Origin: Candidatus Galligastranaerophilus intestinavium
Lineage (GTDB): Bacteria; Cyanobacteriota; Vampirovibrionia; Gastranaerophilales; Gastranaerophilaceae
Reading direction: 5' to 3'
Length of the DNA stretch: 35,279 bases
Assembly: GCA_018716625.1 (NCBI GenBank)
Contig: DVJQ01000050.1
Location: forward strand, 1 to 35,279
Below the pieces are notes generated by a model, which worked only from the letters and a program-made list of their open reading frames with translations, did no database searches and was not told the origin of the DNA. Shown here piece by piece: positions 25,172 through 33,976 of this stretch (position 1 is the stretch's first letter; each line of letters opens with the position of its first letter). The position numbers were made by a program, and so were the translations under genes.

Positions 25172-25513
25172 ATGTTTTTATTGTTAAAATGGGCTCTGTT
25201 TGCGCTTGTAATAATGCTTAGTGCGTGGTTAATCCCCGGTATTGAAGTAGACGGGTTTTTAAGTGCGCTTTTGGTAGTAGTTGTTATGGCGTTAATAAAC
25301 ACATTTGTAAAACCTTTAATTGTTCTTATAACTTTGCCGATTAATGTAATAACTTTGGGTTTATTTATATTTGTTATAAACGCAGCGCTTTTGTTGCTGT
25401 TGGGGAAAATAACCCCCGGGTTTGAAGTTGACGGTTTTTTAAGCGCGCTTTTGGGCTCTGTTGTTATATCTTTCCTTGGAACTTTAATAAGCAATATTGA
25501 GCCTAAAACTTAA
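25172..25513 (+). CDS. Small integral membrane protein, YvlD/phage-holin-4 superfamily
   Basis: A 113-residue protein that is almost entirely hydrophobic, with about four transmembrane helices. It contains an internal duplication: PGIEVDGFLSALL (about 23-35) and PGFEVDGFLSALL (about 82-94), each followed by a hydrophobic helix. The central INTFVKPLIVLITLPINVITLGLF is typical of the YvlD/Phage_holin_4_2 family. Despite the name, no lysis gene is near and this is an ordinary chromosomal gene. The start is ATG 25172, with AAGGAG six bases upstream; an upstream in-frame TTG (25151) lies before that Shine-Dalgarno and is rejected. The function is unknown. Confidence 0.88.
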   Translation: MFLLLKWALFALVIMLSAWLIPGIEVDGFLSALLVVVVMALINTFVKPLIVLITLPINVITLGLFIFVINAALLLLLGKITPGFEVDGFLSALLGSVVISFLGTLISNIEPKT

Positions 25514-25517
25514 TATT

Positions 25518-25546
25518 TTGCACCTTTGTGTACTTTTTGATATACT
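25518..25546 (+). promoter_or_regulatory. ilvA promoter
   Basis: TTGCAC (25518-25523), a 17-base spacer and TATACT (25541-25546), followed by AGAGG and the ATG at 25570. The 24-base space after the -10 leaves no room for a leader-peptide attenuator or T-box. Confidence 0.65.
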
Positions 25547-25569
25547 TTATCAAGAAAAGAGGTTGGAAT

Positions 25570-26772
25570 ATGCTGACGCTTGATAAAGTATATGATGCAC
25601 AAAGAGTTTTAAGGGATAATATAAGAAAAACGGACTTAATTCATGCCCCATCGTTATCAGATAAAGCAGATATTTATTTAAAAGCGGAAAATCTTCAAAC
25701 GACAGGTTCTTTTAAGGTAAGAGGCGCTTATTATAAAATTGCCAGATTAAACGATGAGCAAAAAAAACGCGGAATAATAGCATGTTCTGCAGGAAACCAC
25801 GCTCAGGGTGTTGCACTTAGCGCACAGAAAAATAATATAAAATCGGCAATTTTTATTCCAAGCACTGCACCAATTTCAAAAATAGAAGCGACAAGAAAAT
25901 ACGGCGCTCAAATTATGCTTGTTGATGGTGTATACGATGATGCTTATAAGGCAGCAATAAAGTATCAGCAGGAAACTCAAGGTGAATTCATTCACCCCTT
26001 TGATGACATAGATATTATTGCAGGTCAAGGTACAATTGCGCTTGAGCTTATGGAGCAGCTAAGTGATATGGAGGCTATAATTGTTCCCATAGGCGGCGGC
26101 GGTTTGATTTCAGGGGTGGCGTATACGGTTAAAATGCTTAATCCTAATTGTAAGGTGTACGGTGTTCAGGCATGCGGCGCACCAAGTATGGTAAATTCTC
26201 TCCATGAGCACAAAAGAATAGAATTGCCCTCTGTGTCGACCTTTGCAGACGGAACAGCGGTAAAGTTGCCGGGGGAAAATACTTTTAAAATTTGCGAAGA
26301 ATATGTGGATGAAGTCGTAACGGTGAGTGAAGATGAAATAGCCGGCGCGATTTTATCTTTAATTGAGAAACAAAAACTTATTGCAGAAGGTGCGGGAGCG
26401 CTGAGTGTTGCAGCTGCAATGTTTAATAAATTGCCTCTTGAAGGTAAAAAGACCGTATGTCTTGTTTCAGGCGGAAATATTGATGTTAACATATTATCCA
26501 GAGTAATTAATCGCGGTCTTATGAAAGAAGGAAGATTGAGCGATTTAACAATTGAGCTTTTGGATAAGCCCGGACAATTAAGAGATGTGTCGACAATAAT
26601 TGCTCAACATGGTGCAAATGTTATAAGGGTTAGGCACAATCAAGGCGGAAAAGGAACTGAGATTAACGAGTGCTATTTGTCTGTTACTCTTGAAACAAAA
26701 AATGCTCAACATTTAGAGGAAATAAAACAGGCTTTTATTGAAAAAGGTTACAGAATTTCATCAACTTTTTAG
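25570..26772 (+). CDS. ilvA: Threonine ammonia-lyase (threonine dehydratase)
   Basis: A PLP enzyme that deaminates threonine to 2-oxobutyrate through an enamine intermediate, feeding isoleucine synthesis or propionate-type catabolism. It has 400 residues. The PLP lysine is Lys49 in TTGSFKVRGAY, SAGNHAQG (73-80) holds the substrate and GGGG (175-178) binds the phosphate. A single ACT domain (about 326-400, LTIELLDKPGQLRDV) follows. This layout differs from E. coli IlvA (514 residues, two ACT-like units) and from ACT-less TdcB. The start is ATG 25570 because AGAGG precedes it; an upstream extension of 14 codons would run into the promoter. ridA, nine bases downstream, removes its reactive imine by-product. 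Confidence 0.95.
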   Translation: MLTLDKVYDAQRVLRDNIRKTDLIHAPSLSDKADIYLKAENLQTTGSFKVRGAYYKIARLNDEQKKRGIIACSAGNHAQGVALSAQKNNIKSAIFIPSTAPISKIEATRKYGAQIMLVDGVYDDAYKAAIKYQQETQGEFIHPFDDIDIIAGQGTIALELMEQLSDMEAIIVPIGGGGLISGVAYTVKMLNPNCKVYGVQACGAPSMVNSLHEHKRIELPSVSTFADGTAVKLPGENTFKICEEYVDEVVTVSEDEIAGAILSLIEKQKLIAEGAGALSVAAAMFNKLPLEGKKTVCLVSGGNIDVNILSRVINRGLMKEGRLSDLTIELLDKPGQLRDVSTIIAQHGANVIRVRHNQGGKGTEINECYLSVTLETKNAQHLEEIKQAFIEKGYRISSTF

Positions 26773-26780
26773 GAGAAAAA

Positions 26781-27158
26781 ATGAACAAAGTTATTTATAC
26801 AAAAAATGCACCTGAGGCAATAGGCCCCTATTCTCAAGCCTATTTGTGCGGCAATATTTTGTACACATCGGGTCAAATTGCAATTAATCCCGAGAATAAT
26901 GAGTTTATTGGCGGAAATATCGAACATCAAACAAAAAGAGTTATTGAAAATTTAGCTGCCGTTTTAAGAGAGGCGGGTTTTGGTTTTGAACATGTTGTTA
27001 AAACAACCTGTTTTTTAAAAAATATGAGCGACTTTACGGCATTTAATCAAATCTATGGCGAGTACTTTACCTCTAAACCTGCTCGCTCTTGTGTTGCTGC
27101 ACAAGAGCTCCCCAAAGGAGCCCTTGTTGAAATTGAACTTGTGGCAATTAAGAATTAG
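26781..27158 (+). CDS. ridA: Enamine/imine deaminase RidA
   Basis: A 125-residue trimeric enzyme that hydrolyses reactive 2-aminoacrylate and 2-aminocrotonate released by PLP enzymes such as threonine dehydratase. Signature residues are Tyr17 (GPYSQA), Arg102 (PARSCV) and Glu117 (GALVEIE), equivalent to Tyr17, Arg105 and Glu120 of E. coli. AGGAG precedes the ATG. Its place directly after ilvA matches its role: it protects the cell from the intermediate made by its neighbour. Its stop overlaps that of the convergent argF by four bases. Confidence 0.96.
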   Translation: MNKVIYTKNAPEAIGPYSQAYLCGNILYTSGQIAINPENNEFIGGNIEHQTKRVIENLAAVLREAGFGFEHVVKTTCFLKNMSDFTAFNQIYGEYFTSKPARSCVAAQELPKGALVEIELVAIKN

Positions 27159-28084
27159 CCTATAATGCTTGCCAATATTGCTTTTTGAGCGTGCATTCTG
27201 TTTTCTGCCTGCTCGAAAATACTTTTTGCGTGTTTTTCAAGTACACTGTGGGTTATTTCTTCTTCTCTGTGAGCAGGTAAACAATGCAGAACAATGCAAT
27301 CATCAGCGGCATTGTCGCACAATTTATCATTAATTTGATAAGGTTTAAATATTTCCTTTCTGGCTTGAGCTTCGCTTTCTTGACCCATGCTTGCCCAAAC
27401 GTCCGTATAAATTATATTTGCGCCGCTAACAGCACTTATCGGGTCGTTGAGTATTTCAACCTTAGAGCCTGATTTTTTTGCTGTGTCTTTTGCAAAATTT
27501 AAAAATTTCTCCATAGGTTCATAACCCTTGGGACATGCAATTGTAATATCCATACCGACTAAAGCGCAACCGGCTAAAAGGCTGTTTGCAACATTGTTTC
27601 CATCGCCCACATAGGTAAGTTTCAGTCCTTCAAGCTTTGAAAAATGTTCTTTTATGGTAAGTAAATCTGCCATAATCTGGCATGGGTGACAATCATCGGT
27701 TAAACCGTTTATTGTTGGTACGGTTGAGTATTTTGCAAATTCTTCAACATCTCTGTGTGCAAAAGTTCTAATCATAACGCAATCCGCATAACGTGATAAA
27801 ACTCTTGCGGTATCTGCTATTGTTTCTCTTACACCAAGATTTATTTCATCCTGTTTTAGTGTCAGGGAATTTCCTCCAAGCTGCCTCATGCCTATTTCAA
27901 AACTTACTCTTGTTCTGAGGGAGGGTTTTGAAAATATTAAAGCTAAATTTTTATTTTGCAAAATCGGCAAAAAATGCCCGCTTTTTGTGTCTTTTTTAAT
28001 CTCTTGTGCAAAGTCCAAAAGATATAAAATTTCATCTTTTGTAAAATCAACTAAAGTCAAAAAGTCTTTGCCTTTTAAATTCAT
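27155..28084 (-). CDS. argF: Ornithine carbamoyltransferase
   Basis: It transfers the carbamoyl group from carbamoyl phosphate to ornithine, giving citrulline. The carbamoyl-phosphate site is SLRTR (55-59, the variant of STRTR found in many OTCs), with GGNSLTLK after it. The ornithine loop has DVWASMGQE, and HCLPAHR near residue 270 carries the conserved cysteine. At 309 residues it is complete. It is the last gene of argCJBDGHF and overlaps argH as ATGA, with AAGGAG just upstream. The carbamoyl phosphate synthetase genes are not in the window. Confidence 0.96.
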   Translation of the reverse strand: MNLKGKDFLTLVDFTKDEILYLLDFAQEIKKDTKSGHFLPILQNKNLALIFSKPSLRTRVSFEIGMRQLGGNSLTLKQDEINLGVRETIADTARVLSRYADCVMIRTFAHRDVEEFAKYSTVPTINGLTDDCHPCQIMADLLTIKEHFSKLEGLKLTYVGDGNNVANSLLAGCALVGMDITIACPKGYEPMEKFLNFAKDTAKKSGSKVEILNDPISAVSGANIIYTDVWASMGQESEAQARKEIFKPYQINDKLCDNAADDCIVLHCLPAHREEEITHSVLEKHAKSIFEQAENRMHAQKAILASIIG

Positions 28085-29469
28085 ATTTTCTCCTTTATAT
28101 ACTTTTCACAAATTTTAATGACATGTTCTGTCGCCTCGCTTGATGGCGCACCAAGAGTTTTTCTGTTTTCTACACAATTTTCAAGGGATATCGCACTGTA
28201 AATGTCCGCATCAAAAAGTTCGCAATGTCTTTTGAATTCATCGAGTGTTAATTCTTCTAAATTTTTTGAATTTTGTATACAATAAAACACAAGCTCGCCT
28301 GCTATTTTGTGTGTATCTCTAAAAGGCATACCTTTTTTAGTCAAATAATCCGCAACATCTGTTGCATTTAAAAACCCGTTTTTTGCAGACCTGAGCATTG
28401 CATTTTTATTTATGACAAGGGTGTCAAACATTTTTGTAAAAATTTCAAGGCACATCTTCACTGTGTCAACAGAGTCAAATAAAAACTCTTTATCTTCCTG
28501 CATATCTTTATTGTAAGCAAGAGGTAGAGCTTTCATAACGGTTAAAATGCCTGTTAAATTACCGTAAACCCTGCCGCATTTTCCCCTTACCAGCTCTGCT
28601 ATGTCGGGATTTTTTTTCTGGGGCATAATACTTGAGCCGGTTGAGTATCTGTCATCAAGTTTTACAAAGTTGTATTCTTGCGAGCACCAAAGTATTATCT
28701 CCTCGCAAAATCTGCTCAAATGCATCATAATAAAACTTATACAACTTATTGTTTCAATTACAAAATCTCTGTCTGAAACAGCGTCAATTGTATTTAGTGC
28801 GGGCGTTTCAAATCCTAAAAGCTCACAAGTGTAGTTTCTGTCTATGTTATATGTTGTGCCTGCAAGAGCACAAGCGCCTAAGGGGCAAGTGTTTGCTCTT
28901 TTGTAAGCATCCTCAAGTCTTGAAATATCTCTTTTAAACATTTCAAAGTAGGCTAAAATATGATGAGCAAAGGTAATCGGCTGAGCTTTTTGCAGGTGTG
29001 TAAAACCGGGCATTATTGTTTTTGTGTTTTCTTTTGCCTTGTTTAAAATTACCTTTTCAAGCTCTAAAAGCAGATTTTTAATATTGAGAAGTTCTTTTTT
29101 AACGTACATTTTAGTATCAAGTGCCACCTGATCATTTCTGCTTCTTGCACTGTGAAGTTTTTTGCCTGATTTACCTATTAAATCGGTCAAAAGCTTTTCT
29201 ATATTCATGTGAATATCTTCACAGGCTACGTCAAATTCAACCTTGCCGTTTTCAATATCTTTTAGGATTTTAGATAAACCCTCCTGAATGTTTTTTGAGT
29301 CAACAGTGGAAATTATCCCCTGTTTTTCAAGCATTTTTGTATGGGCAATAGAGCCTTCAATGTCTTCTCTGTAAAGTCTTTTATCAAACCTTACGGAAGA
29401 ATTAAAGTCGTCTGTTTTCTCGTCTGTTTGAGCGCAAAATCTTCCGCCCCAGAGTTTATCGTTAGCCAT
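28081..29469 (-). CDS. argH: Argininosuccinate lyase
   Basis: It cleaves argininosuccinate to arginine and fumarate, the last step of the pathway. The 462-residue protein has the fumarase/aspartase-superfamily signature [11 protein letters not shown] (278-288), whose mobile loop holds the catalytic serine, and [10 protein letters not shown] (155-164) with the conserved histidine. [10 protein letters not shown] (107-116) is also diagnostic. GGGAG lies upstream of the ATG. It overlaps argG by eight bases and argF by four, so the end of the operon is tightly coupled. Confidence 0.97.
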   Translation of the reverse strand: MANDKLWGGRFCAQTDEKTDDFNSSVRFDKRLYREDIEGSIAHTKMLEKQGIISTVDSKNIQEGLSKILKDIENGKVEFDVACEDIHMNIEKLLTDLIGKSGKKLHSARSRNDQVALDTKMYVKKELLNIKNLLLELEKVILNKAKENTKTIMPGFTHLQKAQPITFAHHILAYFEMFKRDISRLEDAYKRANTCPLGACALAGTTYNIDRNYTCELLGFETPALNTIDAVSDRDFVIETISCISFIMMHLSRFCEEIILWCSQEYNFVKLDDRYSTGSSIMPQKKNPDIAELVRGKCGRVYGNLTGILTVMKALPLAYNKDMQEDKEFLFDSVDTVKMCLEIFTKMFDTLVINKNAMLRSAKNGFLNATDVADYLTKKGMPFRDTHKIAGELVFYCIQNSKNLEELTLDEFKRHCELFDADIYSAISLENCVENRKTLGAPSSEATEHVIKICEKYIKEKI

Positions 29470-30673
29470 CTGTTTTATCTCCCAAAAGCATTGCTCTAGC
29501 TTTCAGCGGTAAGCCGAAAAGATTTATAAAGCCCTCTGCGTCTTTATGATTGTATAAATCACCTGTTGTAAAGCTTGCAAGGCTTTCGCTGTAAAGTGAA
29601 TAGGGCGAAGTTGCGCCAGCGTATATGATGTTACCTTTGTATAATTTTAATTTAACTTTACCTGTTACCGTTTTTTGTGTTTCATCTACAAAAGCGCTAA
29701 GGGCAGCCCTGAGCGGACTAAACCATAATCCGTTGTATACAAGCTTTGCAAATTCGTTTGCAATGTTTAATTTATATTGATAAGTATCTCTGTCCAGACA
29801 TAAATGCTCAAGATACTCGTGTGCTTGGTATAGCAGTGTTCCTCCGGGGGTTTCGTAAACTCCTCTTGATTTCATTCCGACAAGTCTGTTTTCAACAATG
29901 TCTGCTATGCCTATGCCGTTTTCACCCGCTAATTTGTTTGCGGTTTCAAGGAGTTCTTTTGCACTTGATTTTTTGCCGTTAATTGCAATTGGGATACCTT
30001 TTTCAAATTCAATTTCAACATAAGTATCCTTATCCGGTGCTTTCTGCGGAGTTACCGACATTTGAAGAAGTTTATCAAAATTAGGTTCAAGCGCGGGATC
30101 TTCAAGCTCTAATCCTTCATGGCTTAAATGCCACAGGTTTTTATCTCTTGAATAAGAGTCATCTTTTTTCATAGGTACTTCAATGCCTCTTTTTTCAAGA
30201 TATTCAATCTCATCTTCTCTTGATTTTATCTCCCATATTCTCCAAGGGGCAATGATTTTAAGTTCAGGTGCAAGCGCTTTTATTGCAAGCTCAAATCTTA
30301 CCTGATCGTTACCTTTGCCTGTTGCACCATGGCAAATTGCAACAGCACCTTCTTTTTTTGCTATATCTACAAGGCATTTGCCTATTATGGGTCTTGCAAT
30401 AGATGTACCCAAGAGATATTTGCTTTCATACACAGCACCTGCCTTTAGTGTCGGCCAAGCATACTGTTGCAAAAATTCTTCCGTAACATCGAGCAAATAA
30501 AACTTGCTCGCACCTGTTTTAAGAGCTTTTTGCTCAAGCCCGTCGGTTTCTTTTCCTTGTCCTACGTCAATGCACACTGCAATAATGTCATAGTCGTAAG
30601 TTTCTTTTAACCAAGGTATTAAGACGGTGGTGTCTAATCCGCCCGAGTACGCCAAAATAACTTTTTCTTTCAT
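29462..30673 (-). CDS. argG: Argininosuccinate synthase
   Basis: It joins citrulline and aspartate using ATP, giving argininosuccinate. The N-type ATP pyrophosphatase P-loop is AYSGGLDTT (8-16), and [13 protein letters not shown] carries the citrulline/aspartate-binding residues. The length of 403 residues is standard. AAGGAG is well placed before the ATG, and the gap to argD is a single base. The position of argG and argH before argF, rather than in a separate unit, puts all steps from glutamate to arginine on one transcript. Confidence 0.97.
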   Translation of the reverse strand: MKEKVILAYSGGLDTTVLIPWLKETYDYDIIAVCIDVGQGKETDGLEQKALKTGASKFYLLDVTEEFLQQYAWPTLKAGAVYESKYLLGTSIARPIIGKCLVDIAKKEGAVAICHGATGKGNDQVRFELAIKALAPELKIIAPWRIWEIKSREDEIEYLEKRGIEVPMKKDDSYSRDKNLWHLSHEGLELEDPALEPNFDKLLQMSVTPQKAPDKDTYVEIEFEKGIPIAINGKKSSAKELLETANKLAGENGIGIADIVENRLVGMKSRGVYETPGGTLLYQAHEYLEHLCLDRDTYQYKLNIANEFAKLVYNGLWFSPLRAALSAFVDETQKTVTGKVKLKLYKGNIIYAGATSPYSLYSESLASFTTGDLYNHKDAEGFINLFGLPLKARAMLLGDKTDG

Positions 30674-30674
30674 A

Positions 30675-31850
30675 TTATTCTCCTTTTATGTTTTTAAAAA
30701 CTTTTTCTAAAATTAAAAATCCTTCATCTGCCACCTTTTTGTCGATAATTAAAGGCGGCACAAATCGAACAACATTTGAGCCTGCACTCAGTATTAAAAG
30801 CCCCTCACTAAAGGCCTTGTTTGCAATTTCTTTTACAGATGTATCAAGCTCTATTCCGAGCATTAAACCAAGACCTCTTACATCTTTTATAAAAGAATAT
30901 TTTTCTTTCAATTTGTTTAATTTTTCGAAAAAATAAGCACTCATTTGCGCTACGTTTTCAAGTAAATTTGTATTTAGAATTTCATCAACAACAACATTGG
31001 CGCAAGCGCACGCCAGCAGGTTGCCGCCAAAAGTGCTTGCATGGTCGCCAATACCAAAGGATGAGGCGAATTTATCATTTGCAAGCATTGCTCCCATCGG
31101 GATACCGCCGCCAATAGCTTTTGCAAGAGTAACGATATCAGGGTTAATATTATAAACCTGATGAGCAAAAAGCTTGCCGCATCTGCCCATGCCGCACTGA
31201 ACTTCATCAAAGATAAGAGCAATGTTGTTTTCTGTGCAAATTTTTCTAACTTCTTTTAAAAACTCCTCTTTTGCGGGAATTATACCCCCTTCGCCCTGAA
31301 TAGGCTCAAGAAATATCGCGCATACATTTTTATCAAGACATTCTTTAAGCGAATTTATATCGTTGTATGCGGCAAATTTTACCTCACTCATAAGCGGAGT
31401 GAAATTTTTTTGGTATTTATCCTGACCCGTCAAGCTAAGAGCTCCTATTGTTCTTCCATGGAAAGAATTTTTAAAGGCAATAAATTTTGTGCAATTGTCA
31501 CCTTTATTTTTTTTGGCATAAATTTTTGCAAGTTTTAATGCCGCCTCGTTTGCCTCTGCGCCACTGTTACAGAAAAATGCTTTATCAAAAGAGCTGTTGT
31601 TGCAGAGTTTTTGCGCAAGCTCTATTTGAGGTTCACTCCAATATAAGTTTGAACAGTGTAAAAGTTTTTTAGATTGGTTTAAAATTGTGTTCTCGATTTT
31701 TTTGCAGCCGTAGCCAAGGGAGTTAACGGCAATTCCTGAGGCAAAATCGATATATTTTTTGCCGTTTGTGTCATACAAAAAACAACCTTTTCCATAGTCA
31801 AATGTGACATCAAATCTTGAGTATGTGTTCATAATAAATTTTTTGTTCAT
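30675..31850 (-). CDS. argD: Acetylornithine aminotransferase
   Basis: A class-III PLP aminotransferase (391 residues) that converts N-acetylglutamate semialdehyde to N-acetylornithine. The PLP lysine is Lys244 in [20 protein letters not shown] (215-223) holds the PLP pyridine ring, and [15 protein letters not shown] (95-109) binds its phosphate. Enzymes of this family can also act in lysine synthesis, but the operon places it in the arginine pathway. Its ATG overlaps the argB stop by one base. Confidence 0.95.
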   Translation of the reverse strand: MNKKFIMNTYSRFDVTFDYGKGCFLYDTNGKKYIDFASGIAVNSLGYGCKKIENTILNQSKKLLHCSNLYWSEPQIELAQKLCNNSSFDKAFFCNSGAEANEAALKLAKIYAKKNKGDNCTKFIAFKNSFHGRTIGALSLTGQDKYQKNFTPLMSEVKFAAYNDINSLKECLDKNVCAIFLEPIQGEGGIIPAKEEFLKEVRKICTENNIALIFDEVQCGMGRCGKLFAHQVYNINPDIVTLAKAIGGGIPMGAMLANDKFASSFGIGDHASTFGGNLLACACANVVVDEILNTNLLENVAQMSAYFFEKLNKLKEKYSFIKDVRGLGLMLGIELDTSVKEIANKAFSEGLLILSAGSNVVRFVPPLIIDKKVADEGFLILEKVFKNIKGE

Positions 31851-32710
31851 TACTTTTCCACCATTGTCCCTATTCCATCGTGCGTAAAAATTTCAAGCAG
31901 CAGTGAATGTTCCAGTCTGCCATCCAGTATATGCACACTTTCAACGCCGTTTTCAATTGCAAATTTACAACTTTGTACTTTTGGAATCATCCCGCCTTCT
32001 ATAATTTTTTCATCAATATATTTTTGAATTTCCGACACTTTAAGTGTTGAAATAACTGAAGCGGGATCAAATTTATCTCTCATAACACCTTCGATATCGG
32101 TTAAAAAGACGAGCTTTTGCGCCTTTAGTGCGCATGCTGTTGCAACCGCTGCATAGTCAGCATTAATATTATAAATATTTCCGTCTTTGTCTTTTGAAAC
32201 CGGTGCAATAATAGGAATGTAAGAGTTTTCAATAAGGACATTTAGGATTTTTTCATTTACTTTTGTGACTTCGCCAATAAAACCTAAGTCCTTGCCGTTG
32301 GGAAAGATTTTTTGCACTTCAAATAAATTTGTATCGCACCCTGATAAGCCAAGTGCCTCAACTCCACAGTTTTGAATTGCATGTACTATTTTTTTGTTAA
32401 CGCTGGCGCCAAGCACCATTTCAACTACTTGTGCCGTTTTTTTATCTGTTTTTCTGAGTCCGTCGACAAATTCCGTTTGAATATTCATATCTTTTAGCGT
32501 TTGGGTTATTTCAACCCCTCCGCCATGCACTATGACAGGCTTTATGCCTATGTATTTCATAAGTGCAATATCTTCCGTTATTGTTTTAAATACATTTTCG
32601 TCTTTAAGTGCTTCACCGCCTAATTTTACAACTACGGTTTTGCCCGTAAATTCTTTTATGTAAGGCAGTGATTCGGTTAAAATTCTTACTTTTTGTACAA
32701 ATTCTTTCAT
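31850..32710 (-). CDS. argB: Acetylglutamate kinase, probably arginine-sensitive
   Basis: It phosphorylates N-acetylglutamate, the second and usually controlled step. The amino-acid-kinase fold is shown by VVVKLGGEAL (about 26-35), VHGGGVEI and the GGMIPKV block. At 286 residues it carries an N-terminal helix (VRILTESLPYIKEFTGK) before the first strand, and ends in the HSLLLEIFTHDGIGTMV block. Both are features of hexameric arginine-inhibited kinases (Thermotoga, Pseudomonas, cyanobacteria) and are absent in the E. coli form. Feedback inhibition by arginine is therefore likely, fitting the ArgJ-type cyclic pathway. A PII partner is possible but not seen. GAGGA precedes the ATG. Confidence 0.95.
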   Translation of the reverse strand: MKEFVQKVRILTESLPYIKEFTGKTVVVKLGGEALKDENVFKTITEDIALMKYIGIKPVIVHGGGVEITQTLKDMNIQTEFVDGLRKTDKKTAQVVEMVLGASVNKKIVHAIQNCGVEALGLSGCDTNLFEVQKIFPNGKDLGFIGEVTKVNEKILNVLIENSYIPIIAPVSKDKDGNIYNINADYAAVATACALKAQKLVFLTDIEGVMRDKFDPASVISTLKVSEIQKYIDEKIIEGGMIPKVQSCKFAIENGVESVHILDGRLEHSLLLEIFTHDGIGTMVEK

Positions 32711-32721
32711 TATATCCTCGT

Positions 32722-33963
32722 CTATGTTCTATACTCGCCGTTTATTCTTACGTATTCGTAACTCAAATCGCAACCCCAAGCTGTCGCTTTTGAATTGCCC
32801 TCATTGAGATGCACATTAACGGTTATTTCTTTGTTTTTTAAAATTTCTTGTGCTGTTTCTTCACAAAAATCAAGAGGCGTGCCGTTTTCCATTAAATAAA
32901 TCGACTTGTCGCCACAGCTAAACTCTATTGAAACCCTTTCGGGGTCAAATTTTACTCCGCTATAGCCTAGTGCCGCAAGAATTCTGCCCCAGTTTGCATC
33001 TTCGCCGAAAAATGCCGTTTTTACAAGATTTGATGTAATTACCGATTTTGCAAGAATTTTTGCACTGTTTTCGTCTTTTGCGCCAAAAACATTTATTTCA
33101 AGAAATTTTGTTGCCCCTTCTCCATCCAGTACGATTTGTTTTGCAAGGTGTTTGTTTACCATATCAAGAGCTTGGGCAAATGTTTTATAATCATCCGTTT
33201 CGCTCTCTATAGGTTTATTTTTGGCACAGCCGTTTGCAAGCACAAGCACCATATCGTTTGTTGACGTGTCACCGTCAACGGAAATCATGTTGTAAGTGTT
33301 TTTTGTGCTGTCAGAGAGTGCTTTTTGTAACATTTCTTTTGATATAACGGCGTCAGTTGTCACAAATCCCAGCATTGTACCCATGTTGGGGTGAATCATG
33401 CCAGAGCCTTTTGCAATTGCGCCTATTTTTACGGTCTTTCCGCTTATTTCAAATTCATAAGCAATACCTTTTACAAAAGTGTCTGTCGTCATAATCCCTT
33501 CTGCAGCGTTCAGGGCAGCTTGTTCGTTGTTACCGATTTGTGTTGCTATTTCTTCTATCCCGTCTAAAATTTTATCCATCTGCAATTGCACGCCTATAAC
33601 ACCTGTTGAAGCCACAAGGACACTTCTTTGCGGCAAATTAAAAACTTTTTGAGTTTTTTCTATCATCTCCCAGGCATTTGTAAGCCCTTTAGCACCTGTG
33701 CATGCGTTTGCATTACCGCTGTTTATGATTATTGCATTTATCGGTGTACCTTTTTCTACAATGTCTTTTGTAACAAGCAGGGGCGCTGCTTTTACAACAT
33801 TTGTTGTATAAACACCTGCGCTAATTGCGGCATTTTTTGTATATATAAGTGCTAAATCCTTTCTTCTTCTTTTAACACCGGTTCTTATTCCTGCTGCCTC
33901 AAAGCCCAAGGGGGCAATAATTGCGCCGTTTATTTTTTTAATTTTTTCTTTTGTACCAAACAT
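32722..33963 (-). CDS. argJ: Glutamate N-acetyltransferase (ornithine acetyltransferase)
   Basis: It transfers the acetyl group from N-acetylornithine back to glutamate, so acetyl groups are recycled; in bifunctional members it also makes acetylglutamate from acetyl-CoA. The precursor cleaves itself before a conserved threonine, here Thr196 in HPNMGTMLGF, to give alpha and beta chains. STGVIGVQL (119-127) is part of the active site. The length of 413 residues is normal. AAGGAG is present. The gene replaces argA and argE of the linear pathway, neither of which is in the window. Whether it is mono- or bifunctional cannot be told. Confidence 0.96.
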   Translation of the reverse strand: MFGTKEKIKKINGAIIAPLGFEAAGIRTGVKRRRKDLALIYTKNAAISAGVYTTNVVKAAPLLVTKDIVEKGTPINAIIINSGNANACTGAKGLTNAWEMIEKTQKVFNLPQRSVLVASTGVIGVQLQMDKILDGIEEIATQIGNNEQAALNAAEGIMTTDTFVKGIAYEFEISGKTVKIGAIAKGSGMIHPNMGTMLGFVTTDAVISKEMLQKALSDSTKNTYNMISVDGDTSTNDMVLVLANGCAKNKPIESETDDYKTFAQALDMVNKHLAKQIVLDGEGATKFLEINVFGAKDENSAKILAKSVITSNLVKTAFFGEDANWGRILAALGYSGVKFDPERVSIEFSCGDKSIYLMENGTPLDFCEETAQEILKNKEITVNVHLNEGNSKATAWGCDLSYEYVRINGEYRT

Positions 33964-33976
33964 TTTTTCTCCTTAT

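Noticed and set aside
25172-25513. Phage holin as a sign of a prophage
   Set aside because: The family name is historical; no integrase, lysin, structural gene or attachment repeat is nearby.
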